Counted from the stretch's first letter, positions 9,681 to 19,321 are shown. The stretch is DNA of 64,000 nucleotides from Paludibacteraceae bacterium (GCA_017467185.1 JAFTSS010000044.1:1-64000), one strand, 5' to 3'. Numbers and translations are program-made. Notes: generated from the letters alone by a model not told the origin.

Positions 9681-10595
9681 GTGAGTGAATTGAAATTGAC
9701 TATATTGGGTTCGGGTTCGGCATTACCAAGAGGTGATGCCTTTCACACATCGCAGGTGCTCGAAATGCGCAATAAGCAATTTATGATAGATTGTGGCGAG
9801 GGTGCGCAGATTAGGATGCGACAAAATTGTGTGCATACGGCTCGATTGAACCACATATTTATTAGTCATTTACATGGTGATCATTGTTTTGGCTTGATAG
9901 GGTTGATTTCGACACTTGGTATGCTTGGCCGTACAGCAGATATTACAATTCACTCGCACCCAGATTTAGAGACATTGCTTGCACCACAAGTAAAATATTT
10001 CTGTTCGGAGTTCCCGTTCGAAGTGAAATTTGAGCCATTTGCACCATATAAGAGTGAGGTGATATATGATGATAGAAGTGTGAAAATTACGACTTTGCCA
10101 TTGAAACACCGAGTGCCATCGAGCGGTTTTTTGTTTGAGGAGAAACCAACAGAGCGACATTTGGTAAAAAAAATGTTGGATGCGTATGAAGTGCCGATGG
10201 TGCAATATAGAGCAATAAAGGCTGGAGCCGATTTTGTGACTCCTGAGGGTGAAGTGGTGCCAAATCATAGATTGACTACAGACCCGACACCACCTAAGAG
10301 GTTTGCTTATATGTCGGACACAGCATATACAGAGAAACATTTAGAATTGATACATGGTGTGGATTGTTTGTATCATGAATCGACTTTTTTGGCAGAAGAT
10401 GCCGCAAGAATAAAAGCTACGTTGCATAGTAGTGCAGAACAAGCTGCAACATTAGCAAAAAAAGCAGAGGTTAAACAATTGATTATAGGTCATTATTCGG
10501 CTCGATATACTGATTCAAAAGTTTTTCTTGATGAGGCACGAGCAATATTTCCTAATACACAGGCTGCATTTGATGGTGCAAATTACTTTTTTTAA
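9681..10595 (+). CDS. rnz: Ribonuclease Z
   Basis: Metallo-beta-lactamase-fold endonuclease that removes the 3' trailer of tRNA precursors. At 304 residues it has the usual length of the short RNase Z form. The zinc-binding H-L-H-G-D-H is at residues 63-68, preceded by the family's GSGSALPR N-terminus (residues 10-17) and IDCGEGAQ; later metal ligands are expected in MSDTAYTE and LIIGHYSARY. Translation begins at GTG (9681), since no in-frame ATG precedes the conserved N-terminus. The gene ends in TAA directly before an ATGAGGAATGAGG repeat. Confidence 0.93.
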   Translation: MSELKLTILGSGSALPRGDAFHTSQVLEMRNKQFMIDCGEGAQIRMRQNCVHTARLNHIFISHLHGDHCFGLIGLISTLGMLGRTADITIHSHPDLETLLAPQVKYFCSEFPFEVKFEPFAPYKSEVIYDDRSVKITTLPLKHRVPSSGFLFEEKPTERHLVKKMLDAYEVPMVQYRAIKAGADFVTPEGEVVPNHRLTTDPTPPKRFAYMSDTAYTEKHLELIHGVDCLYHESTFLAEDAARIKATLHSSAEQAATLAKKAEVKQLIIGHYSARYTDSKVFLDEARAIFPNTQAAFDGANYFF

Positions 10596-10619
10596 TGAGG
10601 AATGAGGAATTGAGATAAA

Positions 10620-10657
10620 AAAGGATAGACCTAATCTCGCGATTTGATCTATCCAAC
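10620..10657 (+). terminator. Possible terminator hairpin after rnz
   Basis: GGATAGA and TCTATCC can pair around an 18-base loop, but there is no clear T run on the plus side; the AAAAAA to its left would serve the other strand. Weak candidate. Confidence 0.3.
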
Positions 10658-10704
10658 CAAAATGTTTAACCAAAATATATTTCGTTGATGAAATATATAT
10701 ATAC

Positions 10705-10712
10705 TAAGTTTG
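10705..10712 (+). promoter_or_regulatory. Probable -7 element for the TPR/PD40 gene
   Basis: TAAGTTTG matches TAnnTTTG, 51 bases before the ATG at 10764. The -33 region lacks an exact TTTG. Confidence 0.4.
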
Positions 10713-10763
10713 CAATAATTGTACCAAAGTAGTTTAGTGTATAGAGTTTAGAGTTAATTGAAA

Positions 10764-12182
10764 ATGAAGAAAATTATATTTATATTGTTGTTTTTTTGTG
10801 GGTTGTGCGTTAATTTAGTGTCACAAACACGTCGCGATGGGGAGTTTCTTTTTAATGAGGGTCGTTATTTAGAAGCATACGAAGTGTATGTTAAGTTGAT
10901 GAATAGATATCCAAAAGATTATTTATTAAAATATCAAGCGGCTCGTTGTTTGTTTGATATGGAGCGCTATGAAGAATCACTTTTGTTGTTTGAAGTTGCA
11001 GCTCTCAAAGATATAAAAAAGGCTAATATCTATTTAGGTGAAATATATTTTTCGCAATATCGTTTTGATGAGGCGGCATTGGCATTTTCTACTTATATTG
11101 AAAGTTTAGGAGAGGGACAAGATAGTTTGTTGAATATTTATCAACCTAAGTTTTTGAAAGCGAATTTAGGGGCAAGTATGATTGATAGGGTGGAAGATAT
11201 AGCTATTATTGATAGTGTGAAAGTTCACAAACAACATTTTCTTTCTGCTTATCGTTTGCCTCGCGATTTAGGTAAATTGGATTTATATTACGAAATGTAT
11301 GGAATACCAACAGAACAACCACAAGGAGCTTATTATACAGGTAGGGGAGATAAAATGTTGTTTGCCAATAAGGTGCACGGAGATCAATTAGACTTAAATG
11401 CATCATATCGTTTAGTGGGAGGTTGGAGTGAAGCTACGAATTTATCGTCAGTGTTGAATACTCCAGAAGATGAGAATTTTCCGTTTGAATTGCCTGATGG
11501 TGTGACGTTGTATTTTGCCTCAAAAGGGCATAACTCGTTGGGTGGATATGATATATTTTTGACTCGTTATAATAGTACTATTAATGATTATTCTGAGCCT
11601 GTAAATATCGGTATGCCGTTCAATTCGCCTGCAAATGATTATCTTTATGTGTTTGATGAAATGACACATATTGGATGGTTTGCAACAGATCGTTTTCAAC
11701 ATCCTGATACTGTGGTAGTTTATGAGTTTGTGCCAAATCATGAAAAAGTTTTGATAAAAACAGAAGATGCGGAGTACAGACGTTTAGTAGCTCAAATGAA
11801 AGTATATCGTAAAGCCAAATTAACGACTGAAGATGATGAAAAAGAGGCGGCAGAGATAGAAAAGAAAGAGTCTGAAATAAACTTTTTTGTGAATGACGGT
11901 ATAGTTTATACACGTATGGCTCAGTTTAAGAGCGAAGAGGCTAAGGCTTTGTATGTTAAAGCTCAAGAGGCAGATAAACGATTGTCAACACTGATGCGAT
12001 TATTGGAAGGTAAACGTCGTGAATTTTTCTTTTCAGAAGTAGAAGCAGATCAAAATATATTGCGCAAAGAAATATTGGACCTTGAAGCTGAAGTTCGTAA
12101 ATATAAAGATTTAGTGGATGAATATATACTGCAAACACGACGTGAAGAGATAAATGCAATTTTAATAGGAAGAAAGGAATAG
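10764..12182 (+). CDS. Exported TPR and PD40-repeat protein
   Basis: A signal peptide (MKKIIFILLFFCGLCVNLVSQ) precedes TPR-like helices (about 25-125: FNEGRYLEAYEVY..., CLFDMERYEESLLLF, YRFDEAALAF). A PD40/WD40-like propeller segment follows (about 190-310: YYTGRGDKMLFANK, DGVTLYFASKGHNSLGGYDIF). The last 140 residues are charged, probable coiled coil. This resembles the N-terminal half of Bacteroidota OmpA-associated TPR/PD40 proteins but lacks an OmpA peptidoglycan-binding domain. I place the start at ATG 10764 rather than the TTG two codons upstream. Function unknown; periplasmic or outer-membrane scaffold is plausible. Confidence 0.75.
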   Translation: MKKIIFILLFFCGLCVNLVSQTRRDGEFLFNEGRYLEAYEVYVKLMNRYPKDYLLKYQAARCLFDMERYEESLLLFEVAALKDIKKANIYLGEIYFSQYRFDEAALAFSTYIESLGEGQDSLLNIYQPKFLKANLGASMIDRVEDIAIIDSVKVHKQHFLSAYRLPRDLGKLDLYYEMYGIPTEQPQGAYYTGRGDKMLFANKVHGDQLDLNASYRLVGGWSEATNLSSVLNTPEDENFPFELPDGVTLYFASKGHNSLGGYDIFLTRYNSTINDYSEPVNIGMPFNSPANDYLYVFDEMTHIGWFATDRFQHPDTVVVYEFVPNHEKVLIKTEDAEYRRLVAQMKVYRKAKLTTEDDEKEAAEIEKKESEINFFVNDGIVYTRMAQFKSEEAKALYVKAQEADKRLSTLMRLLEGKRREFFFSEVEADQNILRKEILDLEAEVRKYKDLVDEYILQTRREEINAILIGRKE

Positions 12183-12410
12183 GGAACTGGGAACTGGGAA
12201 CTGGGAACTGGGAACAGGGAACAGGGAATAAGGAATAGGGAATAAGGAATAGGGAATAAGGAATAGGGAATAAGGTGTAAGATTTATTTTATAGTCTTTA
12301 TAGTTTCTATAGCCTCTATAGCTTTTATAGTCACTATAGTCTCTATAGTTTCTATAGTTTCTATAGTTTCTATAAACTCTCAACTTTCAACCCTCAACTT
12401 TCAACTTTAG
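12176..12410. repeat. Short-period repeat cluster (GGGAACT/GGGAATA, CTATAGTTT, CTTTCAAC families)
   Basis: Three different repeats lie end to end: GGGAACT-type heptads drifting into GGAATA(A/G)GG (12176-12275), a 9-bp CTATAGTTT-type array (about 12293-12375), then CTTTCAAC/CTCAACTTTCAA copies (about 12376-12405). The first begins inside the stop codon of the TPR gene (AAG GAA TAG GGA). Confidence 0.9.
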
Positions 12411-12443
12411 CCATTTAACATTTGACTTTTGATTTCAAAAATT

Positions 12444-12905
12444 ATGGATTTGATTTTAGTAATAACATTTATTGTTTTAGGAATAATATTTTTTATTCTT
12501 GAAATATTTTTCTTGCCAGGGGTATCTATTGGAGGTATTGTTGGAACATTGTTTACTGGCGCTGGTATTTGGTATGCATTTGTAAAGTTAGGAACTACTG
12601 CGGGTTGGATTGTTGTTGCTGTGTCAGCTGTAGTTTTATTGTTTGCTATAATATATTTTATTAAAGGTAAACCTCTTGATAAGATGGCTTTAGATAAGGA
12701 ATTGGAGCAAGATAATCCTTATGATATGTCGAAAGTGGCAGTCGGTGATTCGGGTTGTACAATTTCACGATTAGCTCCAATGGGTAAAGTGTTGGTAAAA
12801 GGCGAAGAGTATGAAGCTAAATATCGTAATGGTTTTTTGGATCGAGGAGTAGATGTTGTGGTTGTTGAAATTGAGGGAAATGTTTTGGTGGTAGAAAGGA
12901 ATTGA
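12444..12905 (+). CDS. NfeD-family membrane protein
   Basis: Short-form NfeD: two or three membrane segments (about 1-70, including FFLPGVSIGGIVG) are followed by a soluble OB-fold NfeD domain (about 90-153; VAVGDSGCTISRLAPMGKV and a terminal VVVVEIEGN). NfeD proteins are paired with stomatin/flotillin partners, and here the next gene is floA, 64 bases downstream. ATG 12444 is preferred to the upstream TTG (12429), because the hydrophobic N-terminus then starts directly. The end reads AGG AAT TGA and merges with GAATTGAAAATTGAG repeats. Confidence 0.85.
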   Translation: MDLILVITFIVLGIIFFILEIFFLPGVSIGGIVGTLFTGAGIWYAFVKLGTTAGWIVVAVSAVVLLFAIIYFIKGKPLDKMALDKELEQDNPYDMSKVAVGDSGCTISRLAPMGKVLVKGEEYEAKYRNGFLDRGVDVVVVEIEGNVLVVERN

Positions 12906-12968
12906 GAATTGAAAATTGAGAATTAATAACTAATAACTAATAACTAATAACTAAACATTACTAACTAT
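12900..12968. repeat. GAATTGA and TAACTAA repeats between nfeD and floA
   Basis: Three GAATTGA(GA)A units start at the nfeD stop codon. They are followed by five TAACTAA heptads ending a few bases before the floA ATG, so the linker is repeat from stop to start. Confidence 0.85.
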
Positions 12969-12969
12969 T

Positions 12970-13953
12970 ATGACAATTTTAACTATTGCAGGTATTGTAT
13001 TGGTTGTCATTCTTTTGGTGATATTCCTTTACTATGTGCCTTTTGGTTTGTGGCTTACTGCCAGAGTGTCGGGCGTTAAAATATCGCTCATTCAACTCTT
13101 TTTGATGCGTATTCGTAAAGTAACTCCATCGACTATTGTAAATGCAATGATTGAGGCTCGTAAAGCAGGTTTGACCGATATTACTCGTGATGACCTTGAG
13201 GCTCACTATCTTGCTGGCGGACACGTTGTTCGTGTTGTTCATGCTTTGGTATCTGCTGCTAAAGCAAATATCGAACTATCATTCAAAACTGCTACAGCGA
13301 TTGACCTTGCTGGTCGTGATGTGTTTGAAGCAGTTCAAATGTCGGTTAACCCTAAAGTGATTGATTCGCCAGTGGTTTCTTCTGTTGCTAAAGATGGTAT
13401 TCAGCTTTTGGCAAAAGCGCGTGTAACAGTGCGTGCAAATATTCGCCAACTTGTGGGTGGTGCTGGTGAAGATACAATTCTTGCTCGTGTTGGCGAGGGT
13501 ATAGTTTCTTCTATTGGTAGTTGCGAAACACACAAACAAGTGTTGGAAAATCCAGATTCTATCTCTAAACTTGTATTGAGTAAAGGTTTGGATGCTGGAA
13601 CTGCATTTGAAATTTTGTCAATTGATATTGCCGACGTTGACGTAGGTAAAAATATTGGTGCTGCTCTTCAAATTGATCAGGCTGAGGCTGATAAAAATAT
13701 TGCTCAAGCACGTGCAGAAGAGCGTCGTGCGATGGCAATTGCTCTTGAACAAGAGATGAAAGCAAAAGCACAAGAGGCAAAAGCATTGGTTATTGAAGCT
13801 GAAGCAGAGGTGCCACGAGCTATGGCTGAGGCATTCCGTAATGGTAATCTTGGTATTATGGATTACTATCGAATGAAAAATATTGAGGCTGATACTCAAA
13901 TGCGTGATGCGATTGCTAAGCCACAGACTAAAGCTCCTGCTGTTAAGAAATAA
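12970..13953 (+). CDS. floA: Flotillin-like protein FloA
   Basis: 327 residues, the usual FloA length. One N-terminal membrane hairpin (about 3-27) is followed by the conserved [13 protein letters not shown] segment, a PHB/SPFH domain, and a long Ala/Glu-rich coiled coil (about 225-295: [19 protein letters not shown]). FloA organises membrane microdomains together with NfeD-type partners. Protein identity is clear from the ARVSGVKI and EARKAGL segments. A strong terminator follows. Confidence 0.93.
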   Translation: MTILTIAGIVLVVILLVIFLYYVPFGLWLTARVSGVKISLIQLFLMRIRKVTPSTIVNAMIEARKAGLTDITRDDLEAHYLAGGHVVRVVHALVSAAKANIELSFKTATAIDLAGRDVFEAVQMSVNPKVIDSPVVSSVAKDGIQLLAKARVTVRANIRQLVGGAGEDTILARVGEGIVSSIGSCETHKQVLENPDSISKLVLSKGLDAGTAFEILSIDIADVDVGKNIGAALQIDQAEADKNIAQARAEERRAMAIALEQEMKAKAQEAKALVIEAEAEVPRAMAEAFRNGNLGIMDYYRMKNIEADTQMRDAIAKPQTKAPAVKK

Positions 13954-13968
13954 TTAAATTTTTGTTAT

Positions 13969-13998
13969 AGAGACGCAAATTTTTGCGTCTCTTTTTTT
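13969..13998 (+). terminator. Rho-independent terminator after floA
   Basis: AGAGACGCAAA pairs perfectly with TTTGCGTCTCT across a two-base gap and is followed by a T run. A very similar AGAGACGC hairpin terminates the porin gene at 45645. Confidence 0.92.
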
Positions 13999-14036
13999 GA
14001 TTTATATGTTAAAAATATATAAAAACATAAAAAAAG

Positions 14037-14067
14037 TTTGTAGAACAAAATAAAAGTTGTAACTTTA
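14037..14067 (+). promoter_or_regulatory. Promoter for the glycogen gene cluster
   Basis: TTTG (14037-14040), a 19-base spacer and TAACTTTA (14060-14067) match the Bacteroidota promoter except for the last base. The leader to 14224 contains TGCACAATG/GAATTATG repeats (about 14082-14156) and a TTGCTCGTTGCTCGTTACT repeat (about 14185-14212). Confidence 0.55.
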
Positions 14068-14223
14068 GGGCAAAATTTTAATAATGCACAATGTACAATT
14101 CTTAATACACAATTGTTTTATTTTGACTGTAGAGAATAATTGTGAATTATGAATTGGTAAGGAAAAATAAATATGGCGAGTCGGGTCTTGTTGCTCGTTG
14201 CTCGTTACTAATAATCTAATACA

Positions 14224-16176
14224 ATGAATTATTTGAGATTTGACAGGCTATTGATGACTAATCTCGAGAAGTCGTTGGACAAAGAGATGTTGCGCACGAA
14301 TCGTGCAGGAGCCTATTCGAGTGGTACTATCGTAGATTGTAATACGCGAAAGTATCATGGATTGTTGGTTGTTCCAGTAGAAAATCTTGGGGGCAACCAT
14401 GTTTTGTTGTCTTCGTGTGATGAGACATTGATTCAGCATGGGGCAGAGTTTAATATAGGTTTGCATAAGTATGCGGGAGATTATTATAGTCCTCGTGGAC
14501 ATAAATATATTCGCGAGTTCCGTATGGGGTCTGTTGCAACCACTATTTATCGTATAGGTGGTGTGATTTTGCAAAAAGAACGTATATTGGTGGCTAATGA
14601 GAATCGCGTATTAGTGGCTTATACACTGCTTGATGCTCATTCTGCTACGACTTTGCGTTTGCGTCCATTCCTTGCATTCCGTAGTGTGAATAAATTGACT
14701 GAAAAAAATAGTGTTGCTCGAACAGGTTATGAAGAGGTTGACAATGGCGTCTCTTTCTGCATGTATGAAGGGTATCCTAATCTTGTGATGCAAACTAATA
14801 AACAAATGCAGTGGGTGTCGGAGCCTAATTGGTATGATGGAATAGAGTATTCTAAAGAGGCTGAACGTGGTTACGCATTTAAAGAAGATTTGTTTGTGCC
14901 TGGATATTTCGAGCTTTCGATAAAGAAAGGCGAAACTGTGGTGTTTTCAGCTGGAACAGAGGTTATCTCGTCTCGTCGTTTGAAACGTTTATTTGAAGAT
15001 GAAAAAGAAGCTCGATTAGAGCGTACTGATTTTATTTCTTGTTTGAAAACTTCAGCATATCAATTCTATAATAAATTGTCGGATGGAGCATATTTGTTAG
15101 CCGGTTATCCATGGTTTAATTATCGTGCTCGCGATCAATTTATTTCATTGCCAGGAGCAACTTTGTATGCTGACGATGATAAGTTTTTCGATGAAGTGAT
15201 GGATAAGGCAGTTGTGGCTTTGCGAGAATTTATGAATAATGAGCCAGCTACTACTCGTTTGACTGAGGTTGATTCGCCTGACGTTCTTTTGTGGGCTGTT
15301 TGGACAATTCAACAATATGCAATTAAAAAAGGAGTTGATGTGGCGGCTGACAAGTATGGTCAATTGGTGTTTGATATAGTCAATTATATTCGCCGTCAGC
15401 AACATCCTAATGTATCTGTACATGACAATGGTTTGCTTTATGTTAATGGTACAGAGAAACCTGCAACTTGGATGAATGCTGTTGAAAATGGTTGGCCTAT
15501 TACTCCACGTACGGGCTATGTGGTAGAAATCAATGCTTTATGGTATAATGCATTGAAGTTTGCAGCCGAGTTGGCTACTGCATTGAAAGTTGATAATCAA
15601 GCTGATTTATTTGATTATCAGGCTGGTATATCAGGACAATCGTTGGTTAATAAATTTTGGAATGGCACATACCTCTATGATTATGTAGATGGTGATTATT
15701 GCAATAAAGAGGTGCGTCCTAATATGTTGTTTGCTGTGTCGTTGCCATATTCGGCATTAGACCGTAAACAACAAAAGTCGGTAGTAGATATTGTTACACG
15801 TGAGTTGTTGACTATTAAAGGTTTGCGTAGCTTAAGTCCAAAGAGTGGCATGTATCGTCCTGAATATATCGGAGGTGAATTAGAACGTGATCGTAACTAT
15901 CATAATGGACCTATTTGGCCATGGACAACAGCATCATTCGTAGAGGCTTATCTTAAAGTTTATAAAATGAGTGGAGTCTCGTTTGTTATGCGTATCATGG
16001 CAGGTTTTGAACCTGAGATGAAAGACTTGACATTGGGAACATTGTCGGAATTGTATGATGGCAATCCTCCTTTCCGTGGTCATGGCGCAATGAGTTTTGC
16101 TATGTCGGTGGCAGAAGTGTTACGTGCTGCTTCTATAGTGCATACAGCTCAATGTGAGATGCTTAATGCTCGATAA
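14224..16176 (+). CDS. Glycogen debranching enzyme (amylo-alpha-1,6-glucosidase family)
   Basis: Predicted to hydrolyse alpha-1,6 branches of glycogen. The N-terminal GDE_N domain (about 1-270) carries RTNRAGAYSSGT and the YHGLLV segment. The C-terminal (alpha/alpha)6 domain has Y-P-W-F-x5-R-D-Q-F near residue 295 and HNGPIWPW near 560, where bacterial GH133-type enzymes place their catalytic acids. 650 residues is normal. It leads a three-gene set with a GT4 synthase and a GH57 enzyme, an order known in Bacteroides. The start ATG follows a CTCGTTACTAATAATCTAA leader repeat. Confidence 0.9.
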   Translation: MNYLRFDRLLMTNLEKSLDKEMLRTNRAGAYSSGTIVDCNTRKYHGLLVVPVENLGGNHVLLSSCDETLIQHGAEFNIGLHKYAGDYYSPRGHKYIREFRMGSVATTIYRIGGVILQKERILVANENRVLVAYTLLDAHSATTLRLRPFLAFRSVNKLTEKNSVARTGYEEVDNGVSFCMYEGYPNLVMQTNKQMQWVSEPNWYDGIEYSKEAERGYAFKEDLFVPGYFELSIKKGETVVFSAGTEVISSRRLKRLFEDEKEARLERTDFISCLKTSAYQFYNKLSDGAYLLAGYPWFNYRARDQFISLPGATLYADDDKFFDEVMDKAVVALREFMNNEPATTRLTEVDSPDVLLWAVWTIQQYAIKKGVDVAADKYGQLVFDIVNYIRRQQHPNVSVHDNGLLYVNGTEKPATWMNAVENGWPITPRTGYVVEINALWYNALKFAAELATALKVDNQADLFDYQAGISGQSLVNKFWNGTYLYDYVDGDYCNKEVRPNMLFAVSLPYSALDRKQQKSVVDIVTRELLTIKGLRSLSPKSGMYRPEYIGGELERDRNYHNGPIWPWTTASFVEAYLKVYKMSGVSFVMRIMAGFEPEMKDLTLGTLSELYDGNPPFRGHGAMSFAMSVAEVLRAASIVHTAQCEMLNAR

Positions 16177-16224
16177 AAGTAAAGAGAATATTTATTAACC
16201 TTAAAATATAAACATTCACAATAT

Positions 16225-16266
16225 ATAATTACGAATTATGAATTATGAATTGTGAATTGTGAATTG
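16225..16266. repeat. GAATTATG/GAATTGTG repeat before the GT4 gene
   Basis: Five tandem 8-bp units (ACGAATTATGAATTATG then GAATTGTG twice, GAATTGAT) end six bases before the start codon. Confidence 0.9.
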
Positions 16267-16271
16267 ATAAA

Positions 16272-17531
16272 ATGAAAGCATTGATGTTTGGGTGGGAATT
16301 CCCACCGCATATTTTGGGTGGATTGGGTACTGCGAGTTTTGGCCTTACTCGTGGTATGAGCATGCAGCCCGATATGGATATTACTTTTGTAATACCAAAA
16401 CCATGGGGCGATGAAGATCAATCTTTTCTCCGTATTATTGGTGCCAATACGGTTCCTGTAGTTTGGCGTGAAGTAGATTGGGATTTTGTTAATAATCGTA
16501 TAGGTTCGTTTTTACACCCTGATACATATTATCATTTTCGTAATGGTATAAAATATAACTTTAATCGTATTGGAACCAACGATTTAGGTTGTATCAATTT
16601 TTCTGGTCGTTATCCTGATAATCTTCTTGAAGAGATTGGTAATTATGAAGCAGTGGCAAGTGTGTTGGCTCATTCGTTGGATTTTGATATAATTCACTCG
16701 CACGACTGGTTGACATATCCTGCTGGTATATTTGCTAAACGCATTAGCGGTAAACCAATGGTTATTCACGTGCATGCTACTGATTACGACCGTAGTCGTG
16801 GCAATGTAAACCCAGATGTGTATCGTATTGAGAAGGAGGGTATGGATGCAGCCGACCATATTATCACCGTTTCTAACCTTACTCGTAATACTGTTATTGA
16901 AAAATATCATCAAGACCCAGCTAAGGTTACAACTGTTCATAATGCTGTTGAACCACTTGATTTTGTCGATGAATTACACAAATCAGAGCGTAAAGATAAG
17001 GTGATTACTTTCTTGGGACGTATCACAATGCAAAAAGGTCCTGAATATTTCGTTGAGGTAGCTGCTCGTGTGTTGGCATCAACTGATGGTGTTCGTTTTG
17101 TTATGGCAGGTAGTGGCGATATGATGGATAAAATGGTGCGTCTTGCGGCGAAAAAAGGTATTGCCGATAAATTCCATTTCACAGGTTTCTTAAAAGGTCG
17201 TAATGTGTATGAAATGTTGGCAGAGAGTGATGTTTATATGATGCCGTCAGTATCAGAACCATTTGGTATTTCTCCGCTCGAAGCTATGCAATGTGGTACA
17301 CCAAGTATCATTTCAAAACAATCGGGTTGTGCCGAAATTCTTGACCACGCAATTAAGACTGACTATTGGGATATTGACGCAATGGCAGATTATATCCATG
17401 CTATTGTGAAATACCCAGCTATGTACAAATCATTGCGCGAAAACGGATTAGCTGAAATTGATAAAATCCGTTGGGAATATGCAGGTCAGAAAGTTCGTGC
17501 AATTTACGATAAAGTACTTGGACTTAAATAA
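16272..17531 (+). CDS. GT4 glycosyltransferase, glycogen synthase type
   Basis: Two-domain GT-B enzyme, probably elongating alpha-1,4-glucan. The N-terminal G-W-E-F-P-P-H-x-L-G-G-L-G-T segment (about 7-20) is the nucleotide-sugar loop of glycogen-synthase-like GT4 enzymes; IIHSHDWLT follows near 140, and the C-terminal E-x7-E motif is in SEPFGISPLEA near 327-337. 419 residues is typical. It lies between a debranching enzyme and a GH57 enzyme, which supports a glycogen role over cell-wall glycan synthesis. The stop codon TAA begins a TAATGCATAATGTACAATGC repeat. Confidence 0.88.
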   Translation: MKALMFGWEFPPHILGGLGTASFGLTRGMSMQPDMDITFVIPKPWGDEDQSFLRIIGANTVPVVWREVDWDFVNNRIGSFLHPDTYYHFRNGIKYNFNRIGTNDLGCINFSGRYPDNLLEEIGNYEAVASVLAHSLDFDIIHSHDWLTYPAGIFAKRISGKPMVIHVHATDYDRSRGNVNPDVYRIEKEGMDAADHIITVSNLTRNTVIEKYHQDPAKVTTVHNAVEPLDFVDELHKSERKDKVITFLGRITMQKGPEYFVEVAARVLASTDGVRFVMAGSGDMMDKMVRLAAKKGIADKFHFTGFLKGRNVYEMLAESDVYMMPSVSEPFGISPLEAMQCGTPSIISKQSGCAEILDHAIKTDYWDIDAMADYIHAIVKYPAMYKSLRENGLAEIDKIRWEYAGQKVRAIYDKVLGLK

Positions 17532-17668
17532 TGCATAATGTACAATGCAAAATAGTTTGAATAAAATAATATAATATACATACAATCATAATTCATTAGC
17601 GAAATTTACATAAATTAATATAATTAGAGAGGTATTAATTGTGCATTTTGCATTGTGAATTGTGAATT
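17530..17668. repeat. TGCATAATG and GCATTGTGAATTGTG repeats between GT4 and GH57 genes
   Basis: ATAATGCATAATGTACAATGCAAAAT overlaps the GT4 stop codon. TGTGCATTTTGCATTGTGAATTGTGAATT lies at about 17640-17668, 17 bases before the GH57 ATG. The middle is plain AT-rich DNA. Confidence 0.85.
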
Positions 17669-17685
17669 TACTAAAATTCTAATAT

Positions 17686-18975
17686 ATGAAAACAATAAAT
17701 CTCTGTTTCCGTGTTCATCAAAGATACAATCTTAAACGTTATCGTTTCTTTGAAATAGGTAATGACCATTACTATTACGATGATTATGCTAACGAGTCGG
17801 CTATGGCAACAGCTGTTGACCAATCGTACCTTGAGGCAAATCGTATGTTACTTGAAATGATTAAGAGTTCAAACGGACGTTTCCGTGTTTCGTTCTCTAT
17901 TTCAGGTCTTGCTCTTGAGCAATTTGAACAATATGCTCCAGAAGTAATCGAGAGTTTCCAAGAATTGGCTAAAACTGGTAGTGTAGAATTCCTTGCAACT
18001 CCTTACGGACACTCGCTCGCAGCGTTGTATAACGATGATGAGTTTGAAATGCAAGTGAAAATGCAAGCCGATAAAATCCAAGAACTCTTTGGTAAACGTC
18101 CTACTGTGTTTGCTAACTCAGCACTTCTCTTTAGTGACGAAATAGCCGACAAAGTTTATCGTATGGGCTATAAAACCATTATTATTGAAGATGCTAAACA
18201 CGTTATGGGCTGGAAGAGTGCGCATTATGTTTATTCAAGCATCGCTAATCCTAAAGCAAAATTGCTCGTACGTGATAGCAAATTGAGCGATGATATCAAC
18301 TATCGTTTCTCACAATGGGGATGGTGCGAATATCCACTTACTGCTGAAAAATTTATTGATTGGGTAAATAGTTCTCCTGCCGAAGAAGAGGTATTTAATA
18401 TCTTTTTGGGTTATGAGGCATTGGGTCAATTAAATACAAAACAATCGGGTATTTTTGAGTTTTTCAAAGCATTACCTTATCATGCAATAGAGAAAGGTAT
18501 TACATTCTCAACTCCAAGTAAAACTGTCGAGACATTTAAGCCAGTTGACACACTCTCGGCTCTTTATCCAATGTCGTGGACCGATGAGGAAAAAGACATA
18601 AGTGCTTGGTGTGGTAACGACCTTCAAAACGAGGCATTAAATAAACTTTATAATTTGGCTGAGCGTGTACATTTGTGCAGTGATCCATTGTTGAAAGTAG
18701 ATTGGTTGCGTTTGCAAGATACAGCAAACTTCTTCTTTATGACAACAAAACACTATTCAAATGGTGTGATTTTGGTTCAAAATATACCTTACGAATCGCC
18801 ATACGAAGCATTTATGAATTATATGAATGTACTTAGCGATTTCATTGAACGTGTGAATGCACAATATCCAACAAGCATCGAAAACGAAGAATTGAACGCC
18901 TTGTTGAAGACAATTTACAATCAAGGACAAGAAATTGAAGAGTTAAAAGCTAAAATCAAAAAGGCTAAAAAATGA
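17686..18975 (+). CDS. GH57 family alpha-glucan hydrolase/transferase
   Basis: Retaining enzyme of glycoside hydrolase family 57, probably an alpha-amylase or 4-alpha-glucanotransferase acting on glycogen. The N-terminal strand I-N-L-C-F-R-V-H-Q-R-Y carries the family His; FSISGLALEQ follows near 70; IFLGYEALGQ (Glu about 243) is the likely nucleophile region; a C-terminal helical bundle ends in a Lys-rich coiled coil. 429 residues matches the compact cytosolic Bacteroidota form. There is no signal peptide, consistent with intracellular glycogen metabolism. Start at ATG 17686; terminator just downstream. Confidence 0.88.
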   Translation: MKTINLCFRVHQRYNLKRYRFFEIGNDHYYYDDYANESAMATAVDQSYLEANRMLLEMIKSSNGRFRVSFSISGLALEQFEQYAPEVIESFQELAKTGSVEFLATPYGHSLAALYNDDEFEMQVKMQADKIQELFGKRPTVFANSALLFSDEIADKVYRMGYKTIIIEDAKHVMGWKSAHYVYSSIANPKAKLLVRDSKLSDDINYRFSQWGWCEYPLTAEKFIDWVNSSPAEEEVFNIFLGYEALGQLNTKQSGIFEFFKALPYHAIEKGITFSTPSKTVETFKPVDTLSALYPMSWTDEEKDISAWCGNDLQNEALNKLYNLAERVHLCSDPLLKVDWLRLQDTANFFFMTTKHYSNGVILVQNIPYESPYEAFMNYMNVLSDFIERVNAQYPTSIENEELNALLKTIYNQGQEIEELKAKIKKAKK

Positions 18976-19005
18976 TGTTTTGCAACTAAAAATACTGAAA
19001 ACTCG

Positions 19006-19037
19006 AAAAAATCGCCTCTTTTAAGAGGCGATTTTTA
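19006..19037 (+). terminator. Terminator after the glycogen cluster
   Basis: AAAATCGCCTCTT and AAGAGGCGATTTT form a perfect stem around TT. A-rich and T-rich flanks make it potentially bidirectional. Confidence 0.85.
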
Positions 19038-19174
19038 TGTAATATGGGGTGGATTTGATGCCTTTTGTGCATAATTTTATAGTTTTTTGTAAAAATTTTA
19101 AGTTTTTAAGTTGTTGATAATTAAGGTATAATTTATATAAATAAAAATATTTTGAAAAAATTCTGTAGAAATGC

Positions 19175-19204
19175 TTGCTAATTTGTAGAAAAGTTGTACC
19201 TTTG
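19175..19204 (+). promoter_or_regulatory. Promoter for SRP RNA
   Basis: TACCTTTG at 19197-19204 is a perfect -7 element placed six bases before the first paired base of the SRP RNA; TTG at 19175-19177 is a partial -33 element. Confidence 0.65.
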
Positions 19205-19209
19205 CATTC

Positions 19210-19304
19210 GGTAAGTCCTACACGACCAGCTCCCTTTGAACTCCCCCAGGACTTGACCGTAGCAAGGGTAGGAGGTTGTAGCGGTGCGATGTAGGTAGCT
19301 TACC
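19210..19304 (+). ncRNA. ffs: Signal recognition particle RNA, small bacterial type
   Basis: About 95 bases. The ends GGTAAG (19210) and CTTACC (19304) pair. The conserved SRP domain is visible: GAACTCCCCCAGGAC, a TTGA tetraloop region and CCGTAGCAAGGGT form the asymmetric Ffh-binding loops, and GGTGCGATGTAGGTAGC follows on the 3' side. It partners with Ffh to target membrane proteins. It has its own promoter and sits 18 bases before tRNA-Thr. Confidence 0.92.
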
Positions 19305-19321
19305 TTTCCAACATAAATTTT

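Noticed and set aside
12162..12383. Minus-strand 73-codon frame with N-Y-R-N-Y-R repeats
   Set aside because: Low-complexity translation of the CTATAG and GGGAACT repeats without a start signal.
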